Source of the DNA: an uncultured Mediterranea sp. | Lineage (GTDB): Bacteria; Bacteroidota; Bacteroidia; Bacteroidales; Bacteroidaceae | Assembly (NCBI RefSeq): GCF_902493215.1 | Contig: NZ_CABUOL010000001.1 | Location: 1-64,000 of the forward strand | DNA: 64,000 nucleotides | Direction of reading: 5' to 3' | In this document: positions 26,053 through 35,063 of the stretch, piece by piece | Position numbering within the stretch: the first letter of the stretch is position 1 | How the letters are laid out: each line of letters starts with the position of its first letter | The notes under the pieces: model-generated | Told to the model about the DNA's origin: nothing | Database searches by the model: none | The model's input: only the letters and a program-made list of their open reading frames with translations | Program-made: the position numbers and the translations under genes

Positions 26053-26763
26053 TTATAGCCGGCGGATGACGTACTCCGCCAGGTAGCAGCCGAAGACGGC
26101 GGGCATGTAGCTCACCGTGCCGCAGGTCGATTTCTTGTTCTGTTCGTCGTCGGTCAGCAGCACGGCCTTGGGGTCGGCCTGCTCGGTGCTGAACACGACG
26201 GGGAGTTTGTGACGGATGCCCATCTTCTGCAACCGCTTGCGCACGGCCTTGCTCAGGCCGCAATGGTAGGTGTCCCAGATGTCGGCAAAGCGTATCTGCG
26301 TGATGTCGCTCTTGGCGCCCGCACCCATGCTGGATACAATCTTGATGCGCCGCCTCAGGGCCTCGGCTATCAGGTGGCACTTAGGGGCCAGGGTGTCGAT
26401 GGCATCGACCACAAAGTCGTAGCGGTCGGCATCGAGCAGCTGGGGGATATTCTCGTCCTTCAGGAAAACGGGCAGGACGGTGAGCTCCACCTCGGGGTTG
26501 ATGTCGCGGAAACGGGCGGCGAGAACTTCGACCTTGGGCTGCCCCAACGTGGAGTGCAAGGCCGGAAGCTGGCGGTTGATGTTGGTAGGCTGGACGGTGT
26601 CGGCATCGACCAGCGTCAGGCGGCCTACCCCCGCACGGCAAAGCATTTCGGCCGCATAGGCTCCCACACCTCCCACACCAACGACCAGTACATGGGCCTG
26701 GCGCAGACGTTCACTCTTCTCTTCGCCCAACAGCAGGCGTGTACGTTGTTTCCAGTCTTCCAT
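26053..26763 (-). CDS. tcdA: tRNA threonylcarbamoyladenosine dehydratase (TcdA)
   Basis: 236 residues of the ThiF/MoeB/E1-like family. VLVVGVGGVGAYAAEMLCRAG is the nucleotide-binding glycine loop, VDADTVQPTNINRQLPALHSTLG the conserved adenylation region, and DFVVDAIDTLAPKCHL carries the second Asp. TcdA makes cyclic t6A at position 37 of ANN-decoding tRNAs. The C-terminal GTVSYMPAVFGCYLAEYVIRRL fits the TcdA subgroup rather than ThiF/MoeB. Its start overlaps the antiporter stop (TGATG), so the two are coupled. Confidence 0.92.
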   Translation of the reverse strand: MEDWKQRTRLLLGEEKSERLRQAHVLVVGVGGVGAYAAEMLCRAGVGRLTLVDADTVQPTNINRQLPALHSTLGQPKVEVLAARFRDINPEVELTVLPVFLKDENIPQLLDADRYDFVVDAIDTLAPKCHLIAEALRRRIKIVSSMGAGAKSDITQIRFADIWDTYHCGLSKAVRKRLQKMGIRHKLPVVFSTEQADPKAVLLTDDEQNKKSTCGTVSYMPAVFGCYLAEYVIRRL

Positions 26764-28895
26764 CAGTTTTCCTTTTTAAACCATTTATAGAACCACCGGC
26801 CCACCTTCTCGTAGTGCTGGCTCTCGTTGCTGCCCTGCGGATTGGAGAACGACAAGGCATCCTGCGGGTCGCCCAGCTGGTCGGGATACAGGACGATGAG
26901 GCTGTTGTTCGTGAAGTAACGGCCCAACTGACTGGGCAGTTTCTCGAACGAGCTGTCGTAGGAGATGGAGCCGCGGCGGGCACTGATAACCACCAGTAGG
27001 TGGTCGTAGTTCACCTGGCCGGTCAGGAGCAGCAGGTCTTCCCACTCGTCAAGGCGGGAGAACTCGGTCAGCGTGTCGCTATGTTTCTTCTTGACAAGGG
27101 CCTGAAGCAGGTTGCCCGTCTGTTCGTTGGCAAAGAAGTGGACGCGGCATCCCAACGTAGTGCCCATGCGGCAGAAGTGGTCCACCCACTTCTGGAAGCC
27201 GGCTTCGTACTCGGCCTTGGGCGGCACGGCCACGATGATGCGCCGCAGGGTATTGATGGGTATCAGGAAGCGGGCCACCATCACCTCGCGATGAAGTCCC
27301 TTGAGCAGGCTCTCGGTCAGCATACCGAAGAAGGAATCCACAATGTTCACCTTCCAGTGGAGGCCGATGATGACGTCCGTAGCTCCATGCTCCTTGGCCG
27401 TGTGGATGATGCCCGCGGCAATATTCAGGTCGTAGCGACTGATGCACTTCAGCTCCACACCCGCCGAGGCGGTGATTTTGGCCGCACGCTCCAGGTAGCG
27501 CTTGCCCTGCTGCTCGAGGGCTTCGGTGCCCGAGTGGTCGTTGATGACGTTCAGAGCCAGCAGGTTGTCCTTCTGCTTGGGGTCGCGGATGACGAGCGAC
27601 AGGTTCATCAGGTATTCGATGGTATTGGGATTGGCCACAGGTATCAGAATCTTTTCGGGCTCGCGCGAACGGTCTTCTTCGGGATGGGCCTCGTCCATGG
27701 CCATCTTGCGCGCCGCCCGCTCGGTGGTGAAGGAGCTAACGATGCAGGTGACGAGGATGAGGAGCACCGTGCCGTTGAGCACGTCTTCGTTGAGCAGACG
27801 GCTACCGTCGGGCAAGATGATGTTGTAGCCCACCAGCACCGCCGCCAGCGTAGCTGCCGCCTGTGCATTGCTCAGGCCGAACATCAGCTCGCGTTCGAGG
27901 GCCGACATGCGGTATATCTTCTGCGTCAGCCACGAGGCAATCCATTTGCCGCCCAGCGCCACCACAATCATCACGCCCGCCACCTTCAGGGCATCACCGC
28001 CGCCAAAGATGACTTTGACATCAATCAGCATGCCCACGCCTATCAGGAAGTAGGGGATGAACAGCGCATTGCCCACAAACTCCAGATGGCTCATCAGCGG
28101 CGACACGTGGGGAATGAGGCGGTTCAGCACCAGACCAACGAGGAAAGCCCCCAGGATGCCTTCCATGCCGATGAGCTCCATAAGCCCCGCGCCGAGGAAT
28201 ACCATGGCCAAGACGAAGATGTATTGCATCACATTGTCGTCGTAGCGGCGGAAGAACCAGCGCCCGACGCGTGGCAGGAAGTACATGATGAGCATGGCCA
28301 GCACCACGAAGCGCACCACCAGCCAAAGCCAGAAGAGGCCGCCCGCCTCGCCCTTGAACACACCGCTAATGACGGCCAGCACGAGCAGCGTCAGCGTGTC
28401 GGTGACGGCCGTACCGCCCACGGCGATGCTCACACTGCGCTGGCGCGAGATGCCGTAGCGGATGACGATGGGATAGGCCACCAGCGTATGCGAGGCATAC
28501 ATACTGGCCAGCAGGATGGAAGTGATGAGGCTGTACTTGAGCAGGAGCACGTTGGTCACCATACCGATGCTGATGGGGATGATGAAAGCCAGCAGGCCCA
28601 ATGCCACCGCCTTACCGCGGTTCTTCTTGAAGTCAGCCATATTCATCTCCAGCCCCGCCAGAAACATGATGTAGTAGACACCTACCTTGCCGAAAAGCTC
28701 GAAACTGCTGTCGCGCACCAGGATGTTGAACCCGTGCTCGCCGATGGCCAGTCCGGCCAGAATCATGCCGATGATGTGGGGGATGCGCAGCTTGGTCAGC
28801 AGGATGGGCGCAAACAAAATGATGAGCAGTACAAGGAGGAAAATCCATGTAGGGTCGGTTATGGGAAGTTTCAAACTGAGGTCTAACCAGTCCAT
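26763..28895 (-). CDS. CPA2-family cation:proton antiporter with universal-stress-like domain
   Basis: 710 residues. About 1-410 is a 12-helix Na+(K+)/H+ exchanger domain with LRIPHIIGMILAGLAIGEHG, YYIMFLAGLEMN, SHTLVAYPIV, GTAVTDTLTLLVLAVISG and GMEGILGAFLVGLVLNRLIP, which carry the transport-site Asp-type motifs. About 430-680 is a cytoplasmic alpha/beta region with two USP-like halves (IIGLHWKVNIVDSFFGM). It likely controls cytoplasmic pH or cation level, with the soluble part sensing nucleotides. It is the first gene of the antiporter-tcdA-ABC ATPase run. Confidence 0.93.
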   Translation of the reverse strand: MDWLDLSLKLPITDPTWIFLLVLLIILFAPILLTKLRIPHIIGMILAGLAIGEHGFNILVRDSSFELFGKVGVYYIMFLAGLEMNMADFKKNRGKAVALGLLAFIIPISIGMVTNVLLLKYSLITSILLASMYASHTLVAYPIVIRYGISRQRSVSIAVGGTAVTDTLTLLVLAVISGVFKGEAGGLFWLWLVVRFVVLAMLIMYFLPRVGRWFFRRYDDNVMQYIFVLAMVFLGAGLMELIGMEGILGAFLVGLVLNRLIPHVSPLMSHLEFVGNALFIPYFLIGVGMLIDVKVIFGGGDALKVAGVMIVVALGGKWIASWLTQKIYRMSALERELMFGLSNAQAAATLAAVLVGYNIILPDGSRLLNEDVLNGTVLLILVTCIVSSFTTERAARKMAMDEAHPEEDRSREPEKILIPVANPNTIEYLMNLSLVIRDPKQKDNLLALNVINDHSGTEALEQQGKRYLERAAKITASAGVELKCISRYDLNIAAGIIHTAKEHGATDVIIGLHWKVNIVDSFFGMLTESLLKGLHREVMVARFLIPINTLRRIIVAVPPKAEYEAGFQKWVDHFCRMGTTLGCRVHFFANEQTGNLLQALVKKKHSDTLTEFSRLDEWEDLLLLTGQVNYDHLLVVISARRGSISYDSSFEKLPSQLGRYFTNNSLIVLYPDQLGDPQDALSFSNPQGSNESQHYEKVGRWFYKWFKKEN

Positions 28896-28922
28896 AGGCT
28901 TGCGTCATTTAAAATTCTTGTG

Positions 28923-28939
28923 CAAAAATAGCAAAAATA
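28923..28939 (-). promoter_or_regulatory. Two -7 boxes for the antiporter operon
   Basis: Minus-strand TATTTTTG occurs at 28923-28930 and again at 28932-28939, 28 and 37 bases before the start codon. Either could be the -7 element. Confidence 0.45.
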
Positions 28940-28977
28940 CTTTTCACTTGCCAACACCCTCCCCCGCTACTTTCAGG

Positions 28978-29043
28978 AAAACGGTGCTTTCCGAAGGCGA
29001 AAGCACCGTTTTCCGGGGACGAAAGCAATGCTTTCCGCCAACC
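28978..29043. repeat. 22-base-period palindromic array, three units
   Basis: Units start at 28978, 29000 and 29022: AAAACGGTGCTTT, AAAGCACCGTTTT and AAAGCAATGCTTT, each with a 9-base spacer that usually begins CCG. The first two cores are exact inverse complements of each other, giving a 13-bp stem with a 9-base loop. It lies between the divergent antiporter and asd genes. Confidence 0.85.
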
Positions 29044-29124
29044 GCTGCCAAGGGCGTCTGCGTACAAGGCATGTTTTTATCAAAAATTTAAAACTACTTC
29101 TGCCGTTATAATCGCAGAATGTTG

Positions 29125-29132
29125 TAAATTTG
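29125..29132 (+). promoter_or_regulatory. -7 box for asd
   Basis: TAAATTTG fits TAnnTTTG, 48 bases upstream of the asd start. Confidence 0.55.
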
Positions 29133-29180
29133 CGCCTTGAATTGACTTTTTTACAAACCACTTAAAACAAAGAAAAAGAA

Positions 29181-30188
29181 ATGAAAGTAGCAATTGTTGG
29201 AGCAAGCGGAGCCGTGGGACAAGAATTCCTGCGTGTGCTCGATGAAAGAAATTTTCCGTTGGACGAGTTAGTTTTGTTCGGTTCTAAACGCAGCGCCGGT
29301 ACCAAATATACCTTCCGCGGCAAACAGATCGAGGTCAAACTCTTGCAGCACAACGATGACTTTAAAGGTGTGGACATCGCTTTCACTTCCGCAGGCGCAG
29401 GCACATCGAAAGAGTTCGCCGAGACCATCACCAAATACGGAGCCGTGATGATAGACAACTCCAGCGCCTTCCGCATGGACACCGACGTGCCCCTGGTAGT
29501 GCCCGAAGTCAACGCCGCCGACGCCAAAGACCGTCCGCGCGGCATCATCGCCAACCCCAACTGCACCACCATCCAGATGGTAGTTGCCCTGAAAGCCATC
29601 GAACAGCTTTCGCACATCAAGACCGTACACGTAGCCACCTATCAGGCAGCCAGCGGTGCCGGAGCCGCCGCCATGGACGAACTGTACACCCAATACCGCC
29701 AGGTGCTGGCCGGCGAACCTGTCACCGTCGAGAAATTCGCCTACCAGCTGGCCTTCAACCTCATCCCTCAGATTGACGTCTTCACCGACAACGGCTATAC
29801 GAAGGAAGAGATGAAGATGTACAACGAAACGCGCAAAATCATGCACTCCGACGTCAAGGTGAGCGCCACCTGCGTCCGCGTACCTGCCCTGCGCTCCCAC
29901 TCCGAGAGCATCTGGGTGGAAACCGAACGCCCCATCTCCGTCGAAGAGGCCCGCGAAGCCTTCGGCAAAGGTGAAGGACTGGTGCTGATGGACAACCCCG
30001 CCGAAAAGGAATACCCCATGCCGCTCTTCCTGGCCGGCAAGGATCCCGTCTACGTAGGTCGCATCCGCAAGGACCTGACCAACGATTGCGGGCTGACCTT
30101 CTGGATTGTAGGCGACCAAATCAAGAAGGGAGCCGCCCTGAACGCCGTCCAGATTGCCGAGTATCTGATTAAGGAGAACGCCCTCTAA
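29181..30188 (+). CDS. asd: Aspartate-semialdehyde dehydrogenase
   Basis: 335 residues. Reduces aspartyl phosphate to aspartate semialdehyde with NADPH for Lys/DAP, Met and Thr synthesis. VAIVGASGAVGQEFL is the Rossmann loop, SSAFRM and NPNCTTIQMVVAL contain the nucleophilic Cys (about 132), and VRVPALRSHSESIWVETE carries the catalytic His. The length is normal. It is monocistronic, with its own promoter box and a strong intrinsic terminator 18 bases after the stop. Confidence 0.97.
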   Translation: MKVAIVGASGAVGQEFLRVLDERNFPLDELVLFGSKRSAGTKYTFRGKQIEVKLLQHNDDFKGVDIAFTSAGAGTSKEFAETITKYGAVMIDNSSAFRMDTDVPLVVPEVNAADAKDRPRGIIANPNCTTIQMVVALKAIEQLSHIKTVHVATYQAASGAGAAAMDELYTQYRQVLAGEPVTVEKFAYQLAFNLIPQIDVFTDNGYTKEEMKMYNETRKIMHSDVKVSATCVRVPALRSHSESIWVETERPISVEEAREAFGKGEGLVLMDNPAEKEYPMPLFLAGKDPVYVGRIRKDLTNDCGLTFWIVGDQIKKGAALNAVQIAEYLIKENAL

Positions 30189-30206
30189 GAAAAATCGAAA
30201 TAGCCC

Positions 30207-30248
30207 AAAAGCTCCCGGCTTTCCTTCGTGAAGAAGTCGGGAGCTTTT
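30207..30248 (+). terminator. Intrinsic terminator of asd
   Basis: AAAAGCTCCCG (30207-30217) pairs perfectly with CGGGAGCTTTT (30238-30248). The stem ends in a T run on the plus strand and in another on the minus strand. Confidence 0.9.
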
Positions 30249-30290
30249 GATTTCCAACTGGAAGGCTCCGAAAGAAATATTGAAAAAGAA

Positions 30291-30320
30291 TTGCTATATC
30301 TAAAAAAAACTATATATTTG
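30291..30320 (+). promoter_or_regulatory. Bacteroidetes promoter for the sugar kinase gene
   Basis: TTG at 30291-30293, 19 bases, then TATATTTG at 30313-30320: a full -33/-7 pair 26 bases before the start codon. Confidence 0.7.
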
Positions 30321-30346
30321 TACGTCATTCAAAAACAGTACATGCC

Positions 30347-31195
30347 ATGAAATTAATAGCTGAAAGCGGTTCTACACGTACCGAATGGGCTTTGGTCGAA
30401 GACAACAAACTGATACAAAGAGCCTATACAGAAGGACTGAATCCGTTTTTCCAGACACGCCGTGAAATCAGTCGGAGCGTACGTCTGGGATTGCCCGAGC
30501 TATTTTTCAAAAAGAAGCTGGAACAAGTCTACTTCTATGGTGCCGGATGTACCTCTTATGAAAAGAAAAACATCTTGGGAGCATCACTTGTCGCCCAATT
30601 CAAGACCCCTATTCAGGTGGAAAGCGACCTGCTGGCTGCCGCCCGAGGGCTCTTCCAGTGCGAGGCAGGTATAGCATGTATATTGGGAACAGGGTCGAAC
30701 TCGTGCTTCTACGACGGCAAAATCATCGTCAAAAACGTCAAAGCTGGCGGTTATATATTAGGAGATGAAGGCAGTGGAGCCGTCATGGGTAAATACTTTC
30801 TGTCTGATGTACTGAAAGGACTTGCTCCCAAGGATATCACCAACGACTTCTACGACAAATTCCGCATCAATGCCAACGAAGTGATGGAGTCGGTCTACAA
30901 CCGTCCCTTCCCCAACCGCTTCCTAGGCACTCTCTCCTATTTTTTAGCCGATTATCTGGACAATGACTACGTATACGACCTGATAACAAACAACCTGCGC
31001 AGTTTCTTCACGCGATGCGTCTGCCAGTACGACTATCACAACTACCCGGTCCGTTTCGTCGGGTCGCTCGCCTATCACTATGCCGAGCTCTTGCGTCAAA
31101 TCGCCCAAGAGTTTGACATAAACCTGCAAGTCATTGAAGAAACTCCCATCAACGGTCTGATTGAATACCATGCCATGAATATTGAAGAAGGTTAA
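30347..31195 (+). CDS. BadF/BadG-family sugar kinase (MurK/GlcNAc kinase-like)
   Basis: 282 residues of the ASKHA kinase fold. LIAESGSTRTEWALVE is the phosphate-1 loop, CILGTGSNSCFYDGK the phosphate-2 loop and GGYILGDEGSGAVMG the adenosine/phosphate region. It is a clear paralogue of the gene at 55571 (same length, with shared TxGxNPFFQ, VYFYGAGC, GTGSNSC and PFPNRFL segments), which sits beside murQ. It probably phosphorylates an N-acetylated amino sugar such as MurNAc or GlcNAc. It is transcribed toward a SusCD pair but separated by 509 bases. Confidence 0.85.
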   Translation: MKLIAESGSTRTEWALVEDNKLIQRAYTEGLNPFFQTRREISRSVRLGLPELFFKKKLEQVYFYGAGCTSYEKKNILGASLVAQFKTPIQVESDLLAAARGLFQCEAGIACILGTGSNSCFYDGKIIVKNVKAGGYILGDEGSGAVMGKYFLSDVLKGLAPKDITNDFYDKFRINANEVMESVYNRPFPNRFLGTLSYFLADYLDNDYVYDLITNNLRSFFTRCVCQYDYHNYPVRFVGSLAYHYAELLRQIAQEFDINLQVIEETPINGLIEYHAMNIEEG

Positions 31196-31704
31196 AGCCT
31201 CCAGCATATTCTTTCTCAAGGCTATACAAAAAAGGCATTACAGGAACAATTGTAGCCAGAACAGCTGCATACTCATAAAACACTGGCCACCAGCATTTAT
31301 CAATCAACCGAGAGCCTTATTTCTAAATACGACATCCTTCTCATCATCTTATTTCCATCAACAACCCAAAGGTATCCAAAGGTATAACTCGAAACATATT
31401 TTAATACTTAGAAACAATAATTTTTCAATTCAAAAGCCGTTTCAGCGACAATGAAACTGTTAATTTAATGTGAATTATTGAATATAAATCAAAAAATAAC
31501 AAGTTCTAAATATCGATTAAAACAAAAATAAAACTATCTTTGGCAAAGCAATGGTTGACAGAGCAATCCAAACCTAAAGCCTTGAACATCCACAACTCAT
31601 AAAAACAGGTTACGAATAGAAACTAATAAAAAGACGTTGAATATGAAGACTATCATTTTATAGTAATTTATATACCAAACCTATTTTTAATAAAATCACT
31701 ACTT
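31196..31704. other. Long leader upstream of susC
   Basis: 509 AT-rich bases without a gene. A TATCTTTG box at 31535-31542 is the only promoter-like element I see; it would give an mRNA leader of roughly 155 bases before susC. No riboswitch fold, antisense RNA or regulator gene is recognised. Confidence 0.5.
31535..31542 (+). promoter_or_regulatory. Probable -7 box for susC
   Basis: TATCTTTG matches TAnnTTTG and lies 162 bases upstream of the susC start codon. Confidence 0.5.
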
Positions 31705-34700
31705 ATGAAAGAGGACCGCAGACAACGGAGACTTTCCAACAGGAAACTCTTCGCAGCTGTAGCCATTACAGCACTATTTCTAAGTGGAAGCGTCCCAGCC
31801 GCTGCACGGACAGCTTCCGAACGTTCCAACGAAACAATGGAACAAATGCAAACCCAAAGCATTACGGTCACGGTTGTAGACTCCCATGGCGAACCCATTA
31901 TCGGTGCCAACGTCATTGAGAAAGGTACTACAAACGGTGGCATAACAGACCTTGACGGAAAAATCAAACTGGAAGTAAAGCCCGACGCCATCATCCAAGT
32001 GTCATTCGTAGGCTATACCACCCAAGAAGTAAAAGCCGCCCCCAATTTACAAGTTACCTTAAAAGATGATACCGAACTGCTGGACGAAGTGGTAGTCGTC
32101 GGCTATGGTTCACAAAAGAAAGTCAATCTGACAGGTGCTGTTGCATCGGTCGACGTTGCCAAGACCATCGACAGCCGTCCTATCACCGATATCGGACGTG
32201 CCTTGCAAGGAAGCGTCCCCGGCCTGACCGTCACGACAAATTCCGGTGAAATAGGCAGTGCACCGACTATCAAGATTCGCGGCAGCATCGGCTCACCGAA
32301 CGGCGATGCTAACCCCTTAATCTTAGTTGACAACGTAGAAGTAACCGACATATCCATGGTCAACCCCGATGACATCGAAAGTATCTCCGTATTGAAAGAT
32401 GCAGCTTCCGCCTCCATCTATGGTGCTCGCGGTGCATTCGGTGTACTGTTGATTACGACCAAATCCAAAACCAAGCATGAACGTCTTTCTATCAAATACA
32501 CCAACAACTTCGCCTGGCGTACTCCGACCAAAACGCCGGAGCAACTTCCCGGCTGGCAACAGGCAGACATCAACCTGCAGGGTGTCATCAATGAATCCAA
32601 AGGCGCGACCGCATTCTATAACGTAGTAGGCAACATGCGTGTTGACGCAACAGCGGTACAGAAAATGAAAGAGTATTGGGATGCCTACGGATATGGCGAC
32701 CAGTTCGGACGGGAAATGGAACTTGGCCGAGACTTTGAATTCCGCGACGGAGGTATGTTTTTCTACCGTACATGGGATTGGTATGACATGTATATCAAGG
32801 ACTGGTCACCCCAGCAGACTCATAACATTTCTATCAATGGCGGAAATGGCAAGACCAATTATAACATTGCCTTAGGTTACCTGAACCAGGATGGCATGAT
32901 GGAAATCAACTCAGATTCCTACAAACGGTACAATGCCAATATCTCCCTGAATTCTGATTTGAACAAATACGTGTCCATCCGTACAGGCATCATGTTCACA
33001 CGTTCGGACTATGACAAGCCCTTCAACTATGCTTCGGACCTATATGACCCATTGTACTATCTGTATCGCTGGCAACCGATGATGCCGTATGGTACATTCG
33101 AAGGTAAAGAATTCCGCAATGCCCTGACGGAGCAAAGTACAGCCCCTATGACCAGACAGCAGAATGAATACATCCGTCTGACCGGCGGCGTGACCATCAA
33201 ACCCATCAAAGACCTGAGCATTGACGTGGACTTTGTATACAGCACCATCAACGACCGCTACAAGAAATATGGTACGCCCAGCAAAACAGCAGGATATGAA
33301 ATCTTTACTGCCAGACCGACTGTTGACGACCTCCGCAATTCTTATGGGAACTATATATCCAGCAGTTATGACTACGTATACCAGGAGAATGGACGTACAG
33401 AGAACCTGACAACCAATATCGTAGCTACTTACGCCAAACGTTGGGGCGACCACGATTTCAAAGTAATGGGTGGTTCGAACCTCGAAAAGAGCGAATACGA
33501 ATACTATTGGGCCCAGCGCAAAGGCCTTCTGGATCCGGAAAAGCCGGAGCTGAATATGGCCACAGGCGACCAGACAACCGGTAGTTCACACTCCTGGTGG
33601 TCGGTAGCAGGTTTCTTCGGCCGTATCAACTATGCCTACAAAGACCGCTACATGATTGAGCTGAACGGACGTTACGACGGTTCTTCCCGCTTCCCGTCCG
33701 GAGACCGCTTCGCATTCTTCCCATCTTTCTCGGCCGGTTACCGCATCTCAGAAGAAGCTTTCATGGAATCGCTGAAGCCTTACCTCAGTACACTGAAACT
33801 ACGTGGTTCGTGGGGTATGATCGGTAACCAGGATGTAGGAACCGACCGCTTTATCTCAACCTTGAGTACATCGCAAGACAGCTGGATTATCGACGGGCAG
33901 AAGGTTCAATCCACACAAATGCCCACCTTGGTATCGTCTTCACTCTCCTGGGAAAAAGTGGCTACATTGGATTTTGGTGTAGACGCCCGATTCTTTGACG
34001 ACGAGCTTGGAGTAACTTTCGACTGGTACAATCGTACGACAAGCGACATTCTGACTACCGCCAACCTGCCTTGGGTTCTCGGAGCCGATGCACCTTATCA
34101 GAATATGGGTGAAATTCAAACCAAAGGCTGGGAATTGGCCGTAGACTATCGACACACGTTCAAAAACGGTTTCCACTTTGGCGTAACCGCTTCTCTGTCC
34201 GATGATCAGACCGAAGTCACCAAATGGACCAACAACACACAGCTTCCTACTTATGGAGCTACCGGCTGGTGGAGCACCAGCGCCTACAAAGAAGGAATGA
34301 TACTGGGCGACATCTGGGGTCTGCAATTCGACCGCTTCCTGACTGAAGACGATTTCAACGCAGACGGTTCTTTGAAAGCAGGTATTCCCGACCAGACCCA
34401 AGTTTTCCCCGGCAATTATCAGTTTGCTCCCGGCGATGTGCTCTACAAAGACCTGGATGGAAACGGCAAGATTGAAAAAGGTACGCAAACCACAGCCCCC
34501 GGCGATATGTCCATCATAGGTAATGCATTGCCCCGTCTCCAGTTCGGTTTGAACCTGGACGCAGCCTGGAAGGGATTTGATGTCAGCATGTTCTTCCAAG
34601 GAGTAGGCAAGCGTAATTTATGGGCAGCCGGCAACCAGGTACTACCCGGCTTCACCACAGGCGAACCTTACTACGTAGGAGCCGAAGACTACTGGACTCC

Positions 34701-35043
34701 TGACAATCAAGACGCCTTCTATCCAAGACCAATGGTTTACAGCCAAGCACAAACGGGTAACTACAACGTCAACGACCGCTACATGCTGAACATGGCCTAT
34801 ATGCGTCTCAAGACTCTTACCGTAGGATACACGCTTCCCAAGAGCTGGTTAAGCAAGTTCAAAGTAGAAAACCTGCGTGTCTACTTTACTGGTGAGAACC
34901 TCTTTACGGTCGACGGTGTCAAACCTGCCATTGACCCTGAAATAGGTATCCGCACCGTAGGAACCAGCAGCGACGCACGTAACTTTGGACGCAGTTATCC
35001 GTATCAGAAGACCGTATCCTTCGGTATCCAGCTCAGTTTATAA
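31705..35043 (+). CDS. SusC/RagA-family TonB-dependent outer-membrane transporter
   Basis: 1112 residues. A signal-like hydrophobic segment (about 15-34) is followed by a carboxypeptidase-regulatory-like beta domain (ITVTVVDSHGEPIIGANVIEKG, about 51-125), which is diagnostic of SusC proteins. The TonB box region is LLDEVVVVGYGSQKKVNLTGAV and the plug has RGSIGSPNGDANPLILVDNVEV. A 22-strand barrel ends in SFGIQLSL. It imports oligosaccharides or glycopeptides gripped by the SusD partner, 20 bases downstream. It has no N-terminal FecR-interacting domain, so no anti-sigma system is implied. The substrate is unknown; adjacency to the muramidase locus makes murein fragments a possibility. Confidence 0.96.
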   Translation: MKEDRRQRRLSNRKLFAAVAITALFLSGSVPAAARTASERSNETMEQMQTQSITVTVVDSHGEPIIGANVIEKGTTNGGITDLDGKIKLEVKPDAIIQVSFVGYTTQEVKAAPNLQVTLKDDTELLDEVVVVGYGSQKKVNLTGAVASVDVAKTIDSRPITDIGRALQGSVPGLTVTTNSGEIGSAPTIKIRGSIGSPNGDANPLILVDNVEVTDISMVNPDDIESISVLKDAASASIYGARGAFGVLLITTKSKTKHERLSIKYTNNFAWRTPTKTPEQLPGWQQADINLQGVINESKGATAFYNVVGNMRVDATAVQKMKEYWDAYGYGDQFGREMELGRDFEFRDGGMFFYRTWDWYDMYIKDWSPQQTHNISINGGNGKTNYNIALGYLNQDGMMEINSDSYKRYNANISLNSDLNKYVSIRTGIMFTRSDYDKPFNYASDLYDPLYYLYRWQPMMPYGTFEGKEFRNALTEQSTAPMTRQQNEYIRLTGGVTIKPIKDLSIDVDFVYSTINDRYKKYGTPSKTAGYEIFTARPTVDDLRNSYGNYISSSYDYVYQENGRTENLTTNIVATYAKRWGDHDFKVMGGSNLEKSEYEYYWAQRKGLLDPEKPELNMATGDQTTGSSHSWWSVAGFFGRINYAYKDRYMIELNGRYDGSSRFPSGDRFAFFPSFSAGYRISEEAFMESLKPYLSTLKLRGSWGMIGNQDVGTDRFISTLSTSQDSWIIDGQKVQSTQMPTLVSSSLSWEKVATLDFGVDARFFDDELGVTFDWYNRTTSDILTTANLPWVLGADAPYQNMGEIQTKGWELAVDYRHTFKNGFHFGVTASLSDDQTEVTKWTNNTQLPTYGATGWWSTSAYKEGMILGDIWGLQFDRFLTEDDFNADGSLKAGIPDQTQVFPGNYQFAPGDVLYKDLDGNGKIEKGTQTTAPGDMSIIGNALPRLQFGLNLDAAWKGFDVSMFFQGVGKRNLWAAGNQVLPGFTTGEPYYVGAEDYWTPDNQDAFYPRPMVYSQAQTGNYNVNDRYMLNMAYMRLKTLTVGYTLPKSWLSKFKVENLRVYFTGENLFTVDGVKPAIDPEIGIRTVGTSSDARNFGRSYPYQKTVSFGIQLSL

Positions 35044-35063
35044 CCTAACATACTTTGTGAATC

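Noticed and set aside
26036..26380. N-terminal extension of the ABC ATPase frame
   Set aside because: The extension overlaps tcdA out of frame and the family starts at the ATG at 26035.
27000..28886. 628-codon open frame antisense to the cation:proton antiporter
   Set aside because: Its translation is rich in His, Gln and Asp in low-complexity order with no motif; the antiporter on the other strand is unambiguous. It results from the codon bias of the real gene.
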